DNA from: Hyphomicrobiales bacterium
GTDB lineage: Bacteria > Pseudomonadota > Alphaproteobacteria > Rhizobiales > Devosiaceae
Direction of reading: 5' to 3'
Length of the DNA: 64,000 bases
Assembly (NCBI GenBank): GCA_004144345.1
Contig: SEEL01000001.1
Coordinates: 152,772 to 216,771, forward strand
The position numbers and the translations under genes are program-made. The stretch's first letter is position 1. Each line of letters begins with the position of its first letter. The notes under the pieces are model-generated. The model saw nothing but the letters and a program-made list of their open reading frames with translations. It had not been told where the DNA came from and made no database searches. Below are positions 17,784 through 26,515 of the stretch, in pieces.

Positions 17784-18845
17784 ATGAGCGCCGGACCATC
17801 ACGCATTGCCAATCCGCTGGACTTCAGCAAGCCGGGCCGCCAGTCCGGCCATCTGCTGGTGCCGGCCGATCCGGCCACCGGCGCCCCCCAGCAGCGCGTC
17901 CCCATTGTCACCATCGCCAATGGCGCCGGCCCGACCGTGCTCATTTCCGCCGGCAATCATGGCGACGAATATGAGGGCCAGATCGCGGCGCTCCGCCTCA
18001 TCAACGAGATCGAGCCGTCGCAAGTCGCCGGCCGCATCATCGTGGTGCCGATCATCTCGTCGGAAGCATCGCGCGCCAACACCCGCCTCTGGCCCTCGGG
18101 CGCCAATTTCAACCGCTCGTTCCCCGGCAATCCCGATGGCCCGCCGATCGAGCAACTGGCATATTTCTTTTCGACCGTGCTGTTCCCCGCCGCCGATGTG
18201 GTCATCGACATGCATTCGGCCGGCCGCAACGGCTGGATCGTCCCCTGCTCGCATATGTGCGTGCCCAACGATCCCGTGCAGCGCAAAGCCATGCTCGAGG
18301 CGATGGAAGCCTGGAACTCGGACTTCCATTTCTTCTACACCTCAGTTGGCAACTACCTGCCCAACGAGGCCGAGCGGCAGGGCAAGATCGTCGTCACCAC
18401 GGAACTGGGCGGCACCACCCGCGTGCCGGTCGCCGTGCAGGACATGTCGTGGAACGGCCTCACCAATGTGCTGCGCCATTTCGGCGTGCTCGAAGGCAAG
18501 GTGATCACCCGCGCATCGCTCGGCCTGCCGCCGGCGACGCTGGTCGATTGCCGCTTCGACGATGGCCGCATCGGCAATGTCGGCAGCGGCCTGTTCGACA
18601 ACATCATCGCGCCGGTCACGGGCCTGTTCGAAGTCATGGTCGAGCCCGGCAGCCCGGTCACCGAAGGCCAGACCGTCGGCCGCATCTGGTCGCATGACGA
18701 CCCGGAGCGGAAGCCCACCGAGCTCAAATCGCCGTTCACCGGCTACCTCATGGGCCTGCGCACCCTCCCCGCCGTCGAAGAGGGCCAGAGCCTCGCCCTG
18801 ATCGGTACGCGCATCGACCGCGACGCGCTGCTGGCCGAGCGCTGA
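17784..18845 (+). CDS. succinylglutamate desuccinylase/aspartoacylase family zinc deacylase
   Basis: A 353-residue zinc hydrolase of the AstE/AspA branch of the M14 fold, expected to remove an N-acyl group from an amino acid. Zinc ligands are visible in SAGNHGDEYEGQ (His and Glu) and VVIDMHSAGR (His). The substrate Arg/Asn region is GANFNRSFPGNPDG and the catalytic Glu is in VVTTELGGT. The C-terminal 90 residues form a beta/barrel-sandwich domain (PVTGLFEVMVEPGSPVTEGQ). ATG at 17784 follows GGGGAGAGACCA. DoeB-type ectoine-pathway deacetylases look similar, but no doeA or other ectoine gene is present. Confidence 0.85.
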   Translation: MSAGPSRIANPLDFSKPGRQSGHLLVPADPATGAPQQRVPIVTIANGAGPTVLISAGNHGDEYEGQIAALRLINEIEPSQVAGRIIVVPIISSEASRANTRLWPSGANFNRSFPGNPDGPPIEQLAYFFSTVLFPAADVVIDMHSAGRNGWIVPCSHMCVPNDPVQRKAMLEAMEAWNSDFHFFYTSVGNYLPNEAERQGKIVVTTELGGTTRVPVAVQDMSWNGLTNVLRHFGVLEGKVITRASLGLPPATLVDCRFDDGRIGNVGSGLFDNIIAPVTGLFEVMVEPGSPVTEGQTVGRIWSHDDPERKPTELKSPFTGYLMGLRTLPAVEEGQSLALIGTRIDRDALLAER

Positions 18846-18848
18846 CTA

Positions 18849-18956
18849 CTACAGCCAACCGAGGCTATGGCCCGCCGAGTAGCAGGCCAGCGTGATCGCG
18901 AGGATCAGCAGGATCTCGGTGTAAGGCAGCAAATGCCGGGTACGGCGCTGGGGCAT
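18849..18956 (-). CDS. possible small membrane protein
   Basis: A 35-residue reading frame from ATG: MPQRRTRHLLPYTEILLILAITLACYSAGHSLGWL. A basic head is followed by one hydrophobic helix. It converges on the deacylase with a three-base gap and has no clear ribosome-binding site. It may be real, but evidence is limited to composition. Confidence 0.3.
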   Translation of the reverse strand: MPQRRTRHLLPYTEILLILAITLACYSAGHSLGWL

Positions 18957-19122
18957 GAGAGCGGCAAGCCTTAAGCACCCCGGCGCCGCCGCGTATGCAG
19001 CGGATAGAACCGCCTGATGCCAGTGTCCACTGTCCCCGGTCTGTGGCGCGAGGGCAATCAAGGCCGCAGATTCACCTTAAGCCGAAGGCTTAACGCGAGC
19101 GACCGACAGGTGAGGAAAAGGC

Positions 19123-19196
19123 TGGCTGGGGAACCTGGATTCGAACCAAGATTGACGGAGTCAGAGTCCGTAGTTCTACCGTTGAACTATTCCCCA
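19123..19196 (-). tRNA. tRNA-Gln (anticodon CTG)
   Basis: A complete 74-base cloverleaf on the minus strand. The 7-bp acceptor stem is TGGGGAA with TTCCCCA, including the U1-A72 pair typical of tRNA-Gln. The D arm is GTTC/GAAC, the anticodon stem ACGGA/TCCGT encloses CTCTGAC giving anticodon CTG, and the T arm loop is TTCGAAT. The CCA end is encoded. It reads glutamine CAG codons. Alphaproteobacteria usually lack GlnRS, so it is probably charged with Glu first and then amidated by GatCAB. Confidence 0.97.
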
Positions 19197-19369
19197 AAGG
19201 CCGGCATGGCGCCTGCGCAGCGGTGAAGGCGAGGATTTGGCAGCACCGCCGGTGGGGGTGCCTCGCGTTTCGGCCCGGCTTGTAGCGGCATTCTCGCGGG
19301 TGATCAACACCCCATGAGCAGGTGCGGCGACATTGATTTTGCCGCCCCGTCGCCGCGGCCCTCCCCAGC

Positions 19370-19591
19370 TCAGCTTTCGTCCAGATCGCGGGCGGCGTTG
19401 ATCCAGATGTCAAAATCGCGCCCCTCCGGCGCGCCCTCCGCCAGCCAGCGGTCATAGGCCAGCTGGCGCTTATGGATTTCCTTGGCGCGCAGCCAATAAT
19501 CGAAGGATTTGCCCTCCGGGCTGCCGTCCTGTTCCCACAGAAAATAGGCCGTGGCGCGCACCGCCTGGGCGAGGTCGCGATTGCGTATCAT
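19370..19591 (-). CDS. DUF2934 domain-containing small protein (tandem repeat)
   Basis: A 73-residue protein with two copies of the DUF2934 motif. The first is AYFLWEQDGSPEGKSFDYWL at about residues 15-34; the second, weaker, is AYDRWLAEGAPEGRDFDIWI at about 45-64. Such small acidic/aromatic proteins occur widely in rhizobial relatives, without known function. No strong ribosome-binding site is seen before the ATG. It sits alone downstream of the creatininase-family gene. Confidence 0.75.
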   Translation of the reverse strand: MIRNRDLAQAVRATAYFLWEQDGSPEGKSFDYWLRAKEIHKRQLAYDRWLAEGAPEGRDFDIWINAARDLDES

Positions 19592-19659
19592 TCACTGAAA
19601 ATGCCGAGCGTGTTCACGTTCGGCAGAACGACAGGATTCGCGACGGGTTCCGCCCCGGC

Positions 19660-20454
19660 TCAGCCTGCGACAGGAGGAAGCGGGAAGCGCTCCACTTCGG
19701 CCAGCAGTTCCAGCATGCCGCTCACTTCGGCGTCGGCGAAGATGCGTCCGCGCTCGGCCGAGGCATTGGCGGCGTTGCCGACGGCGCCCGCCGGATTGAG
19801 GTCGGAGGCGATCCAGGCATAGGCATGCGTGCCGGTCGGCCGCAGATATTTGTAGTGCTGCTCGTCGCGCGCCGCGATCGACCGGAAATCCTCCAACTTG
19901 TCCAGATGGACCAGCTCGGGATGGAAGGCGAGCATCAGCGAGGTTTCGAGATCGCCCGCATGGATACCGTGCCGCCGCTCGATGTCGCTCAGCATGCCGT
20001 CGGGCGGCTGGAAGCGGGTCCAGCCCGATTTCACCACCAGCATGTTCTCGCGCACCCGCAATTCGCGCGCCACGATGCCCATGATCTCTTCATTGCCGCC
20101 ATGGCTGTTGATGAAGACGAGCTTCTTGACCCCTGCCCGGCTCACCGACTGGCCCAGTTCGAACCAGGCATCGATCAGGGTGTGCGCGGTGTGCGTCACG
20201 GTGCCCTTGGCCCAGATATGCTCGTTGGACTTGCCCACCTGCTGGATCGGCAGGATGCGGATATCGAGGTCGGCCGGGGCGCGCTCGATCAACAAGTCGA
20301 GGCAGCCCTGGTTGAGGATCATGTCGGTGCCGACCGGCAGATGCGGCCCGTGCTGCTCCACCGCCGCGATCGGGATGATCGCGATGGTCTTGTCGGGATC
20401 GATGTTGTCGAATTCGGGCGCCGAGAAATCGGTCCAGTGAATCTTGCGTGCCAT
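19660..20454 (-). CDS. creatininase-family amidohydrolase
   Basis: A 264-residue metal-dependent hydrolase of the creatininase family, which opens cyclic amides such as creatinine or acts in related ring chemistry. Metal ligands are visible in AAVEQHGPHLPVGTD (Glu, His and Asp), FINSHGGNEE (His) and IHAGDLETSLML (His, Asp, Glu). The start ATG lies two bases after the RidA stop and has GGAGG inside the end of that gene, so the pair is an operon. Orientation is divergent from the ABC importer. The likely substrate is a lactam or cyclic ureide; creatinine itself is not demonstrated. Confidence 0.88.
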   Translation of the reverse strand: MARKIHWTDFSAPEFDNIDPDKTIAIIPIAAVEQHGPHLPVGTDMILNQGCLDLLIERAPADLDIRILPIQQVGKSNEHIWAKGTVTHTAHTLIDAWFELGQSVSRAGVKKLVFINSHGGNEEIMGIVARELRVRENMLVVKSGWTRFQPPDGMLSDIERRHGIHAGDLETSLMLAFHPELVHLDKLEDFRSIAARDEQHYKYLRPTGTHAYAWIASDLNPAGAVGNAANASAERGRIFADAEVSGMLELLAEVERFPLPPVAG

Positions 20455-20456
20455 GG

Positions 20457-20855
20457 CTAAACCTCCGACGCCGGGCCGGCCGCCACGACTTCTACTTCAA
20501 CGAAAAACTCGGGCCGTGCGAAGCCGGCCACCACCATCAGCGTCGAGGCCGGCAGCGGGGCCGAAAAGCGCCGGTTGCGCGCCTCCATATAGGGCCGCAG
20601 ATGCTCGCGCCCCGTCACATAGGCATTGATGCGCACGACATGCTCGAGCCCCAGTCCCGATTCGGCGAGGATGGCGGCGACATTGTCGAAGCAGAGATCG
20701 GCCTGCGCCTCGGCGGTCGGGGGAATCGCGCCAGCCGCGGTGATGCCGAGCTGGCCCGAGCAGAAGACCAGTTTCTGGCCGGCGGGAATCTCGACTCCAT
20801 TGGAGTAGGCGGAAAAGGGCGGGTGAATCGTCGTGGGAGAAAGCGGCTTGTGCAT
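20457..20855 (-). CDS. RidA family protein (YjgF/YER057c/UK114)
   Basis: A 132-residue trimeric RidA-like protein. Members hydrolyse reactive enamines/imines, or act as aminoacrylate or carbamate hydrolases in catabolic operons. The conserved core shows KLVFCSGQLGI, FDNVAAILAESGLGLEHVVRINAYV and the C-terminal RPEFFVEVEVVA. The key Arg occupies the usual place in VVRINAYV, but the canonical RA.V tail is altered to FARPEFFVEVEVVA. ATG at 20855 follows GAGG by seven bases. It leads the two-gene unit with the creatininase-like enzyme. Confidence 0.88.
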   Translation of the reverse strand: MHKPLSPTTIHPPFSAYSNGVEIPAGQKLVFCSGQLGITAAGAIPPTAEAQADLCFDNVAAILAESGLGLEHVVRINAYVTGREHLRPYMEARNRRFSAPLPASTLMVVAGFARPEFFVEVEVVAAGPASEV

Positions 20856-21092
20856 AAGTGCCTCGTGAGGTGCACAGCTAACCGGCAAGAACCGCGAAAC
20901 GCCAGCCCCAAATCGGGCCGCGCTGCCGCTTATGTAGGCAATTCGCGGGATGCCGCAAATATGCGCTTTTCTTTTTGTCAGGCGCGCGGAATTAATCGTC
21001 ATAAGGTGCCGGAACCAGGCATCGAACCGGCTGCCGCATGCCCCTTCACAGCCGGCCACGGGATCTTCAGGGACAACAGGGAGACTACCGAG

Positions 21093-22091
21093 ATGAACAC
21101 CATCGTGAAGTTGCTGGCGGCCGGCGCAATCGGCGCATTGGCGACACCGGCCTTCTCGCTCGACGAGGTCAGCTATGGCACGAACTGGCTCGCCCAGGCC
21201 GAGCATGGCGGCTTCTACCAGGCCGTCGCCGATGGCACCTATGAGAAGTACGGCCTCAAGGTCACCATCCGCCAGGGCGGCCCGCAGGGCGCCAACCGGG
21301 CGCTGCTCACCGGCGGCCAGATCCAGTTCTACATGGGCGGCATGACCACCGCGATCGACGCCGTCAAGGAAGGCATTCCGACGCTCACCATCGCGTCGAT
21401 CTTCCAGAAGGATCCGCAGATCCTGATGGCCCACCCCGACGCTGGCTTCAAAACCTTCGACGACCTCGCGGGCGCCAGCAAATACATCATCGCCAAGGAC
21501 GGATTCATCTCCTACTTCCTGTGGATGAAGGCGAAGAACTCGGCCTTTGTCGATGAGAAGTACGAGCCCTACACCTTCAACCCGGCGCCGTTCATCGCCG
21601 ATCCGAAGTCGATCCAGCAGGGCTATCTCACCTCCGAGCCACTCGCGATCCTGCAGGCTGCCGGCTGGGAGCCGCAGGTGTTCCTGCTCGCCGACAATGG
21701 CTACGAGCCCTATTCGACCACCATCGAAGTGATGAAGCCCTGGTATGACGCCAACAAGGATGTCGCCAAGCGCTTCGTCGAAGCCTCGATCATCGGCTGG
21801 TACAACTATCTCTACGGCGACAACGCCGCCGCCAACGCGCTCATCAAGACCGACAATCCGGAGATGACCGACGAGCAGATCGCCTATGGCATCGCCAAGA
21901 TGAAGGAATACGGCATCGCCGTTTCCGGCGACGCGGTGGACAAGGGCATCGGTTGCATGACCGACGCGCGCTGGGACAATTTCTACCAGCAGCTCGTCTC
22001 GGTCGGCCTGTTCGAGGCCGGCATCGACGTCAAGCAGGCTTACACCAGCGAACTCGTGTGCCAGGGCCTTGGCACGGACCTCGTGAAGTAA
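21093..22091 (+). CDS. ABC transporter substrate-binding protein (NMT1/THI5-like)
   Basis: A 332-residue periplasmic binding protein of the SsuA/THI5 group. A signal peptide covers residues 1-22 (MNTIVKLLAAGAIGALATPAFS). The mature part begins EVSYGTNWLAQAEHGGFYQA, with GPQGANRALLTGGQIQFYMG as the characteristic ligand-cleft segment. The group serves thiamine precursors, pyrimidines, sulfonates and nitrate. It heads a seven-cistron run and is preceded by AGGGAGACTACCGAG. The adjacent deaminase suggests an N-heterocycle ligand, by inference only. Confidence 0.9.
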   Translation: MNTIVKLLAAGAIGALATPAFSLDEVSYGTNWLAQAEHGGFYQAVADGTYEKYGLKVTIRQGGPQGANRALLTGGQIQFYMGGMTTAIDAVKEGIPTLTIASIFQKDPQILMAHPDAGFKTFDDLAGASKYIIAKDGFISYFLWMKAKNSAFVDEKYEPYTFNPAPFIADPKSIQQGYLTSEPLAILQAAGWEPQVFLLADNGYEPYSTTIEVMKPWYDANKDVAKRFVEASIIGWYNYLYGDNAAANALIKTDNPEMTDEQIAYGIAKMKEYGIAVSGDAVDKGIGCMTDARWDNFYQQLVSVGLFEAGIDVKQAYTSELVCQGLGTDLVK

Positions 22092-22151
22092 TCTACGACT
22101 GTTCCGGCGCGGGCGATCCTGCCCGCGCCGCTTCGACCCCGAAGGTCCATC

Positions 22152-22988
22152 TTGACTGATCTGACTACCGCCGAGCCCCGGACCCAAGCGCCTGCTTCCG
22201 GCCGCGCCGTCGTTGCCATGCGCAACGTCTCAAAGGTGTTCTCCAACGGCACCGTGGCGCTCAAGGACATGACGCTCGACGTCGCGCGTGGCGAATTCAT
22301 CAGCCTGCTCGGCCCGTCGGGCTGCGGCAAGTCGACGGCGCTGCGCATCATTGCCGGCCTCGGCGCCGCCAGTTCCGGCTCCATCGACTGGCCGACCAGC
22401 CAGCTCGATTCCAAGGGGCTGCCGCAGGGCGATATCGGCTTCGTCTTCCAGGAGCCGACGCTGATGCCGTGGACGACGGTGTTCGGCAATGTCTACCTGC
22501 CGCTCAAACTCCAGGGCGTAAGCAAATCCGATGCCCGCCCGCGCATCATGGCGACGCTGGCCGAAGTCGGCCTCGCCGATTTCGCCGAGGCCTATCCGCG
22601 CGAATTGTCGGGCGGCATGAAGATGCGCGTCTCGATCGCCCGCGCCCTCGTGACCAAGCCGAAGCTGCTGCTGATGGACGAGCCCTTCGCGGCGCTCGAC
22701 GAAATCACGCGGCAAAAGCTCAATGACGACGTGCTGCGCCTCTGGCGGCAGTCGGGCGTCACCGTCATCTTCGTGACGCACTCGGTGTTCGAGAGCGCCT
22801 ATCTCAGCAACCGCATCGTGGTGATGAAGGCGCGGCCCGGCCAGGTCTCGGCCGATATCCCGCTCGCCACCTCGAGCGAACGCGATTCCAACTACCGCAC
22901 TTCCGAGGAATACCGCGCCACCACCGACCGCGTGTCGCGGGCCCTGCAGGAAGCTATTCATCTGGGAGGCGGCAGTGTCGGACACTAG
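22152..22988 (+). CDS. ABC transporter ATP-binding protein (NitT/TauT type)
   Basis: A 278-residue ATPase that powers the importer of this locus. Walker A is GPSGCGKST, the Q-loop VFQEPTLMPW, the signature LSGGMKMR, Walker B LLLMDEPFAALD and the switch His is in FVTHSV. The start is TTG after AAGG. About 20 extra residues precede the ATPase core. The last 14 bases overlap the permease start, indicating translational coupling. It belongs with the THI5-like binding protein and the permease that follows. Confidence 0.93.
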   Translation: MTDLTTAEPRTQAPASGRAVVAMRNVSKVFSNGTVALKDMTLDVARGEFISLLGPSGCGKSTALRIIAGLGAASSGSIDWPTSQLDSKGLPQGDIGFVFQEPTLMPWTTVFGNVYLPLKLQGVSKSDARPRIMATLAEVGLADFAEAYPRELSGGMKMRVSIARALVTKPKLLLMDEPFAALDEITRQKLNDDVLRLWRQSGVTVIFVTHSVFESAYLSNRIVVMKARPGQVSADIPLATSSERDSNYRTSEEYRATTDRVSRALQEAIHLGGGSVGH

Positions 22989-23838
22989 CCCGATCGCAAT
23001 TGCGGACGAAGGAACAGACGCCTCGGTGGTGCTCGCGCCGCCGCGCACTTCGCGGGTCGAGACGGTGCTGCGCATCGTCGTACCCATAGTGATGCTGGTT
23101 CTCGCCGTCGTCATCTGGCAGGTCTGGGTCGTCGCCAGCGGTACGCCCAAATACATCCTGCCCAGCCCGGTCGATGTGTGGCTGTCGCTGACCAACGACT
23201 ACCCGACCCTCCTCCCCTCGCTGTGGGTCACGCTCAGCATCACCTTCCAGGCGCTGATCCTCGCGCTGATCGGCGGCGTCGGCATCGCCATCATCCTCGT
23301 CCAGTCGAAATGGATCGAGCTCGCCATCACGCCTTTCGCGGTGATCCTGCAGGTGACGCCGGTCATCGCCATCGCGCCGCTGCTGCTGATCTACACGCCC
23401 AACACGCAGACCGCGCTGCTGATCGTCGCTTTCCTCGTCGCCTTCTTCCCGATCCTCTCCAACATGGTGCAGGGCCTGAAGAGCGTCGATCACAACCTGC
23501 TCAACCTCTTCGACCTCTATGGCGCGGGTCGCTGGAAGACTCTGGTCTATCTGAAGATCCCGGCCTCGATGCCGTACTTCCTCACCGGCCTTCGGATCGG
23601 TGGCGGCCTGTCGCTGATCGCCGCTGTCGTCGCCGAATTCGCCGCCGGCAGCGCTGGCCAGGGTTCGGGCCTAGCCTTCCGCATCCTCGAATCCGGTTAT
23701 CGCCTCAACATTCCGCGCATGTTCGCTGCGCTGCTGCTGCTCACCGGCACGGGCGTCGCCATCTTCGGCTTCACCTCGCTGATCTCGTGGGCCGTGCTGC
23801 ATCGCTGGCACGAAAGCGCCGTGCGCCGGGAAAACTGA
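22975..23838 (+). CDS. ABC transporter permease (NitT/TauT type)
   Basis: A 287-residue inner-membrane permease with about six helices. The N-terminal 30 residues are cytoplasmic. The coupling-helix EAA region appears as LFDLYGAGRWKTLVYLKIP near residues 180-198. The start is GTG within the end of the ATPase gene (14-base overlap), with GGGAGG just before. The stop overlaps the next start as TGATG. It completes a binding protein-ATPase-permease importer set. Confidence 0.92.
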   Translation: MSDTSPIAIADEGTDASVVLAPPRTSRVETVLRIVVPIVMLVLAVVIWQVWVVASGTPKYILPSPVDVWLSLTNDYPTLLPSLWVTLSITFQALILALIGGVGIAIILVQSKWIELAITPFAVILQVTPVIAIAPLLLIYTPNTQTALLIVAFLVAFFPILSNMVQGLKSVDHNLLNLFDLYGAGRWKTLVYLKIPASMPYFLTGLRIGGGLSLIAAVVAEFAAGSAGQGSGLAFRILESGYRLNIPRMFAALLLLTGTGVAIFGFTSLISWAVLHRWHESAVRREN

Positions 23839-25109
23839 TGCAGACCCTGCGCAACGCCTCTGTCCCATCGGCGATGATGGGCCGCCCGGGTGGCGGCATC
23901 GAACGTGTCGATATCGTCATCGGCGACGATGGCATTGTCGCCTCGATCGCGCCGCATGCCGCCGGTCCCGGCCGCGACCTCGATGGCGGCCTCGTGCTCC
24001 CGGCACTGGTCGATATCCACACGCATCTCGACAAGGGACACATCTGGCCGCGCCGTCCGAATGAGGACGGCACGTGGGAGAACGCCCTTATCGGCTCCAT
24101 CGCGGACTCGGTCGAGCGCTGGTCAACTGCCGATGTCGAGCGCCGCATGGATTTTGCGCTCCGCTGCGCCTATGCGCATGGCACCGCCGCCATCCGCACG
24201 CACATCGAATCCACCCCGCCGCAGCATGATGTGTCGTGGGCGGTGTTCGAGGCGATGCGCGAGCGCTGGGCGGGCCGCGTCGAATTGCAGGCCGTGTCGC
24301 TCGTCGGTCCCGACACGCTGCTCGACAAGCCCGCGCTCAAGGCCGTCGCCGAACGCGTCGCGCAGGCGGGTGGCCTCATCGGCGGCGCCGTCCGCACTTT
24401 TCCGCGCAGCCGCGAGGCGATGCATGCGGTCATCGAAGCGGCGGGCAATGCCGGCGCCGATATCGACATCCATGCCGACGAGATCATGGACCCCGCCTCC
24501 AACGTGCTGCTCTCGCTGGCCGAAGCCGTCATCGAGACCGGCTACAAGGGTCGCGTGCTCGCCGGCCATTGCTGCGCCCTCGCGGTGCAAGACGAAGCAA
24601 CGCAGCAGCGCACCATCGAGACCGTGGCGCGCGCCGGGGTGGCCGTCGTCTCGCTCCCGCTCTGCAACATCTATCTCATGGACCGCAACGCCGCCGGTGG
24701 CGTGACGCCCACGCGGCGCGGCGTCACCCTGATCCACGAATTGCGCGCCGCCGGCGTGCCCGTCGCCATCGCGTCCGACAATACGCGCGACCCGTTCTAC
24801 GCCTATGGCGATCTCGACGCCCTTGAGGTCCTGCGTGAAGGCGCCCGCATCCTCCATTTCGATCACCCGCAGGCCGGTGCCTGGCAATGGGCCCGCAGCA
24901 TCGCGGGCGATGCCGCCGCCATCGCCAATTTCGACTATGCCGCCGAGATCCGAATCGGCGCGCCGGCCGACCTGCTGCTGTTCCGCGCCCGCAACTGGAC
25001 CGAATTGCTGTCGCGCCCGCAAGCCGACCGCGAAGTGCTGCGCAACGGTGTCGGCATCGACACCACCCTGCCCGATTACCGTGAACTCGACGATTTGATG
25101 GAGTCCTGA
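23838..25109 (+). CDS. cytosine deaminase-like amidohydrolase (CodA/AtzB group)
   Basis: A 423-residue metal-dependent hydrolase. Metal-binding and catalytic motifs appear in order: DIHTHLDKGH (His61, His63), RTHIES, IHADEIMDP (His and catalytic Glu), AGHCCALA (His) and ASDNTRDPFYAYGD (Asp). The SDN..DPFY motif resembles cytosine, isoguanine and creatinine deaminases of the CodA group. Coupling to the permease (TGATG) ties it to what the importer brings in. It likely removes ammonia from a pyrimidine-like or iminocyclic ring. The exact substrate is undetermined. Confidence 0.85.
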   Translation: MQTLRNASVPSAMMGRPGGGIERVDIVIGDDGIVASIAPHAAGPGRDLDGGLVLPALVDIHTHLDKGHIWPRRPNEDGTWENALIGSIADSVERWSTADVERRMDFALRCAYAHGTAAIRTHIESTPPQHDVSWAVFEAMRERWAGRVELQAVSLVGPDTLLDKPALKAVAERVAQAGGLIGGAVRTFPRSREAMHAVIEAAGNAGADIDIHADEIMDPASNVLLSLAEAVIETGYKGRVLAGHCCALAVQDEATQQRTIETVARAGVAVVSLPLCNIYLMDRNAAGGVTPTRRGVTLIHELRAAGVPVAIASDNTRDPFYAYGDLDALEVLREGARILHFDHPQAGAWQWARSIAGDAAAIANFDYAAEIRIGAPADLLLFRARNWTELLSRPQADREVLRNGVGIDTTLPDYRELDDLMES

Positions 25110-25111
25110 GA

Positions 25112-26515
25112 ATGGACCTTACCGCTTTCCGCGCCGCCATCGGCGACATCCCGCAGCAGGATCATCCCAAGATCGTGCAGCAAAAGAGCCGCGATCATTA
25201 CTGGTACTCGCCGCGCCTCAAGGCCGAGCTCGACCATGTGACGGCGCAGCTCGTCGTTACGCCGCGCGATCAGGCCGATGTGGTCACCATCCTCGCCGCG
25301 GCTTTCAAGACCCGTGTTCCCGTCACGCCGCGTGGCGCCGGCACCGGCAATTACGGCCAGGCCATGCCGCTGTCGGGCGGCGTCATTCTCGATCTCACCA
25401 GCCTCGACAGGATCATTTCGGTCGGCAAGGACCGGGTGCGCGCCGAAGCGGGCGTTATCCTCGAAAAGCTCGACGAGCAGACCAAGGAAGCGGTCGGCGG
25501 CGAGATGCGCTTCCACCCCTCGACCTATCGCATGGCGACGCTGGGCGGCTTCATTGCCGGCGGCTCGGGCGGCGTCGGCTCCATCCGCTGGGGCGGTCTG
25601 CGCAATTTCGGCAACATCCTCGGCCTGCGCGTCATCACCTGCGAGGAGACGCCGCGTATCCTCGACCTCACTGGCCCCGACATCCTCAAGGTCGCCCATG
25701 CCTACGGCACCAATGGCATCATCGTCGAAGCCGAGATGCCGCTGACCGCCTCCTATGAATGGGTCGATGTGATGGTCGGCTTCGAGTCGATCATGGATGC
25801 CTGTGCCTTCGGCGAACAGGCGGCCCGCCAGGACGGCATGCTGTTCAAGGAAATCGCCCCGGTTGCGGCGCCCCTGCCCCATGACTGGTTCAACCGCCAC
25901 CGCCCCTACATCAAGCATCGCGACCAGTCCGTCGTGCTGATGATGGTCGCGCCGGTCGCCGTGCCGGCGCTGATGGACCTCATCGCCTTCCACAAGGCCG
26001 ATCTGCTGCTGCGTTCCGACACGCTGCCCGAAGACGAAAAGAAGAAGCTGCCGCCCGTCTATGAGCTCGCGTGGAACCACACGACGCTGCGTGGCCTCAA
26101 GCTCGATCCCGGCATCACGTATCTGCAGACGCAATATCCCGATCTCGCCCACGTCAAATGGGCCGTCGATACGTTTGGCGACGAGATGCCTATGCATATC
26201 GAGATGGGCCGCTTCGATGGCCGCGTCGTGTTCTCGGGCCTGCCCATCGTCCGCTACACCAATGAGGAGCGGCTCGAGGAGATCATCCGCCTGCACGAGG
26301 CCAATGGCTGCCTCGTGTTCAATCCGCACCGCTACACGCTCGAAGAAGGTGGCATGAAGAAGACTGACCGCGACCAGCTTGAATTCAAGAAGCAGGCCGA
26401 CCCCAAGGGTATCCTCAATCCCGGCAAGATGATTGCCTGGGACGACCCCGATTTCGATTTCGACTCCGGCCGCGCCTGGCTGTTCGATGGCCTCAAGACG
26501 CTGGGAGCCGCCTGA
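25112..26515 (+). CDS. FAD-binding oxidoreductase (GlcD/PCMH type)
   Basis: A 467-residue flavoenzyme with a PCMH-type FAD-binding domain. VTPRGAGTGNYGQAMPLSGG, near residues 70-90, is the FAD pyrophosphate loop. TLGGFIAGGSGGVGS holds the second FAD contact. The C-terminal cap ends ADPKGILNPGKM, the usual hinge of D-lactate/glycolate dehydrogenase relatives. There is no Fe-S domain. It starts two bases after the amidohydrolase stop and overlaps the next start as TGATG. Within the cluster it probably oxidises the deaminated or ring-opened product. Confidence 0.88.
   Translation: MDLTAFRAAIGDIPQQDHPKIVQQKSRDHYWYSPRLKAELDHVTAQLVVTPRDQADVVTILAAAFKTRVPVTPRGAGTGNYGQAMPLSGGVILDLTSLDRIISVGKDRVRAEAGVILEKLDEQTKEAVGGEMRFHPSTYRMATLGGFIAGGSGGVGSIRWGGLRNFGNILGLRVITCEETPRILDLTGPDILKVAHAYGTNGIIVEAEMPLTASYEWVDVMVGFESIMDACAFGEQAARQDGMLFKEIAPVAAPLPHDWFNRHRPYIKHRDQSVVLMMVAPVAVPALMDLIAFHKADLLLRSDTLPEDEKKKLPPVYELAWNHTTLRGLKLDPGITYLQTQYPDLAHVKWAVDTFGDEMPMHIEMGRFDGRVVFSGLPIVRYTNEERLEEIIRLHEANGCLVFNPHRYTLEEGGMKKTDRDQLEFKKQADPKGILNPGKMIAWDDPDFDFDSGRAWLFDGLKTLGAA

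Noticed and set aside
20940..21092. Possible TPP or guanidine riboswitch before the THI5-like importer
   Set aside because: I looked for conserved riboswitch core sequences and found none in either strand of this leader.
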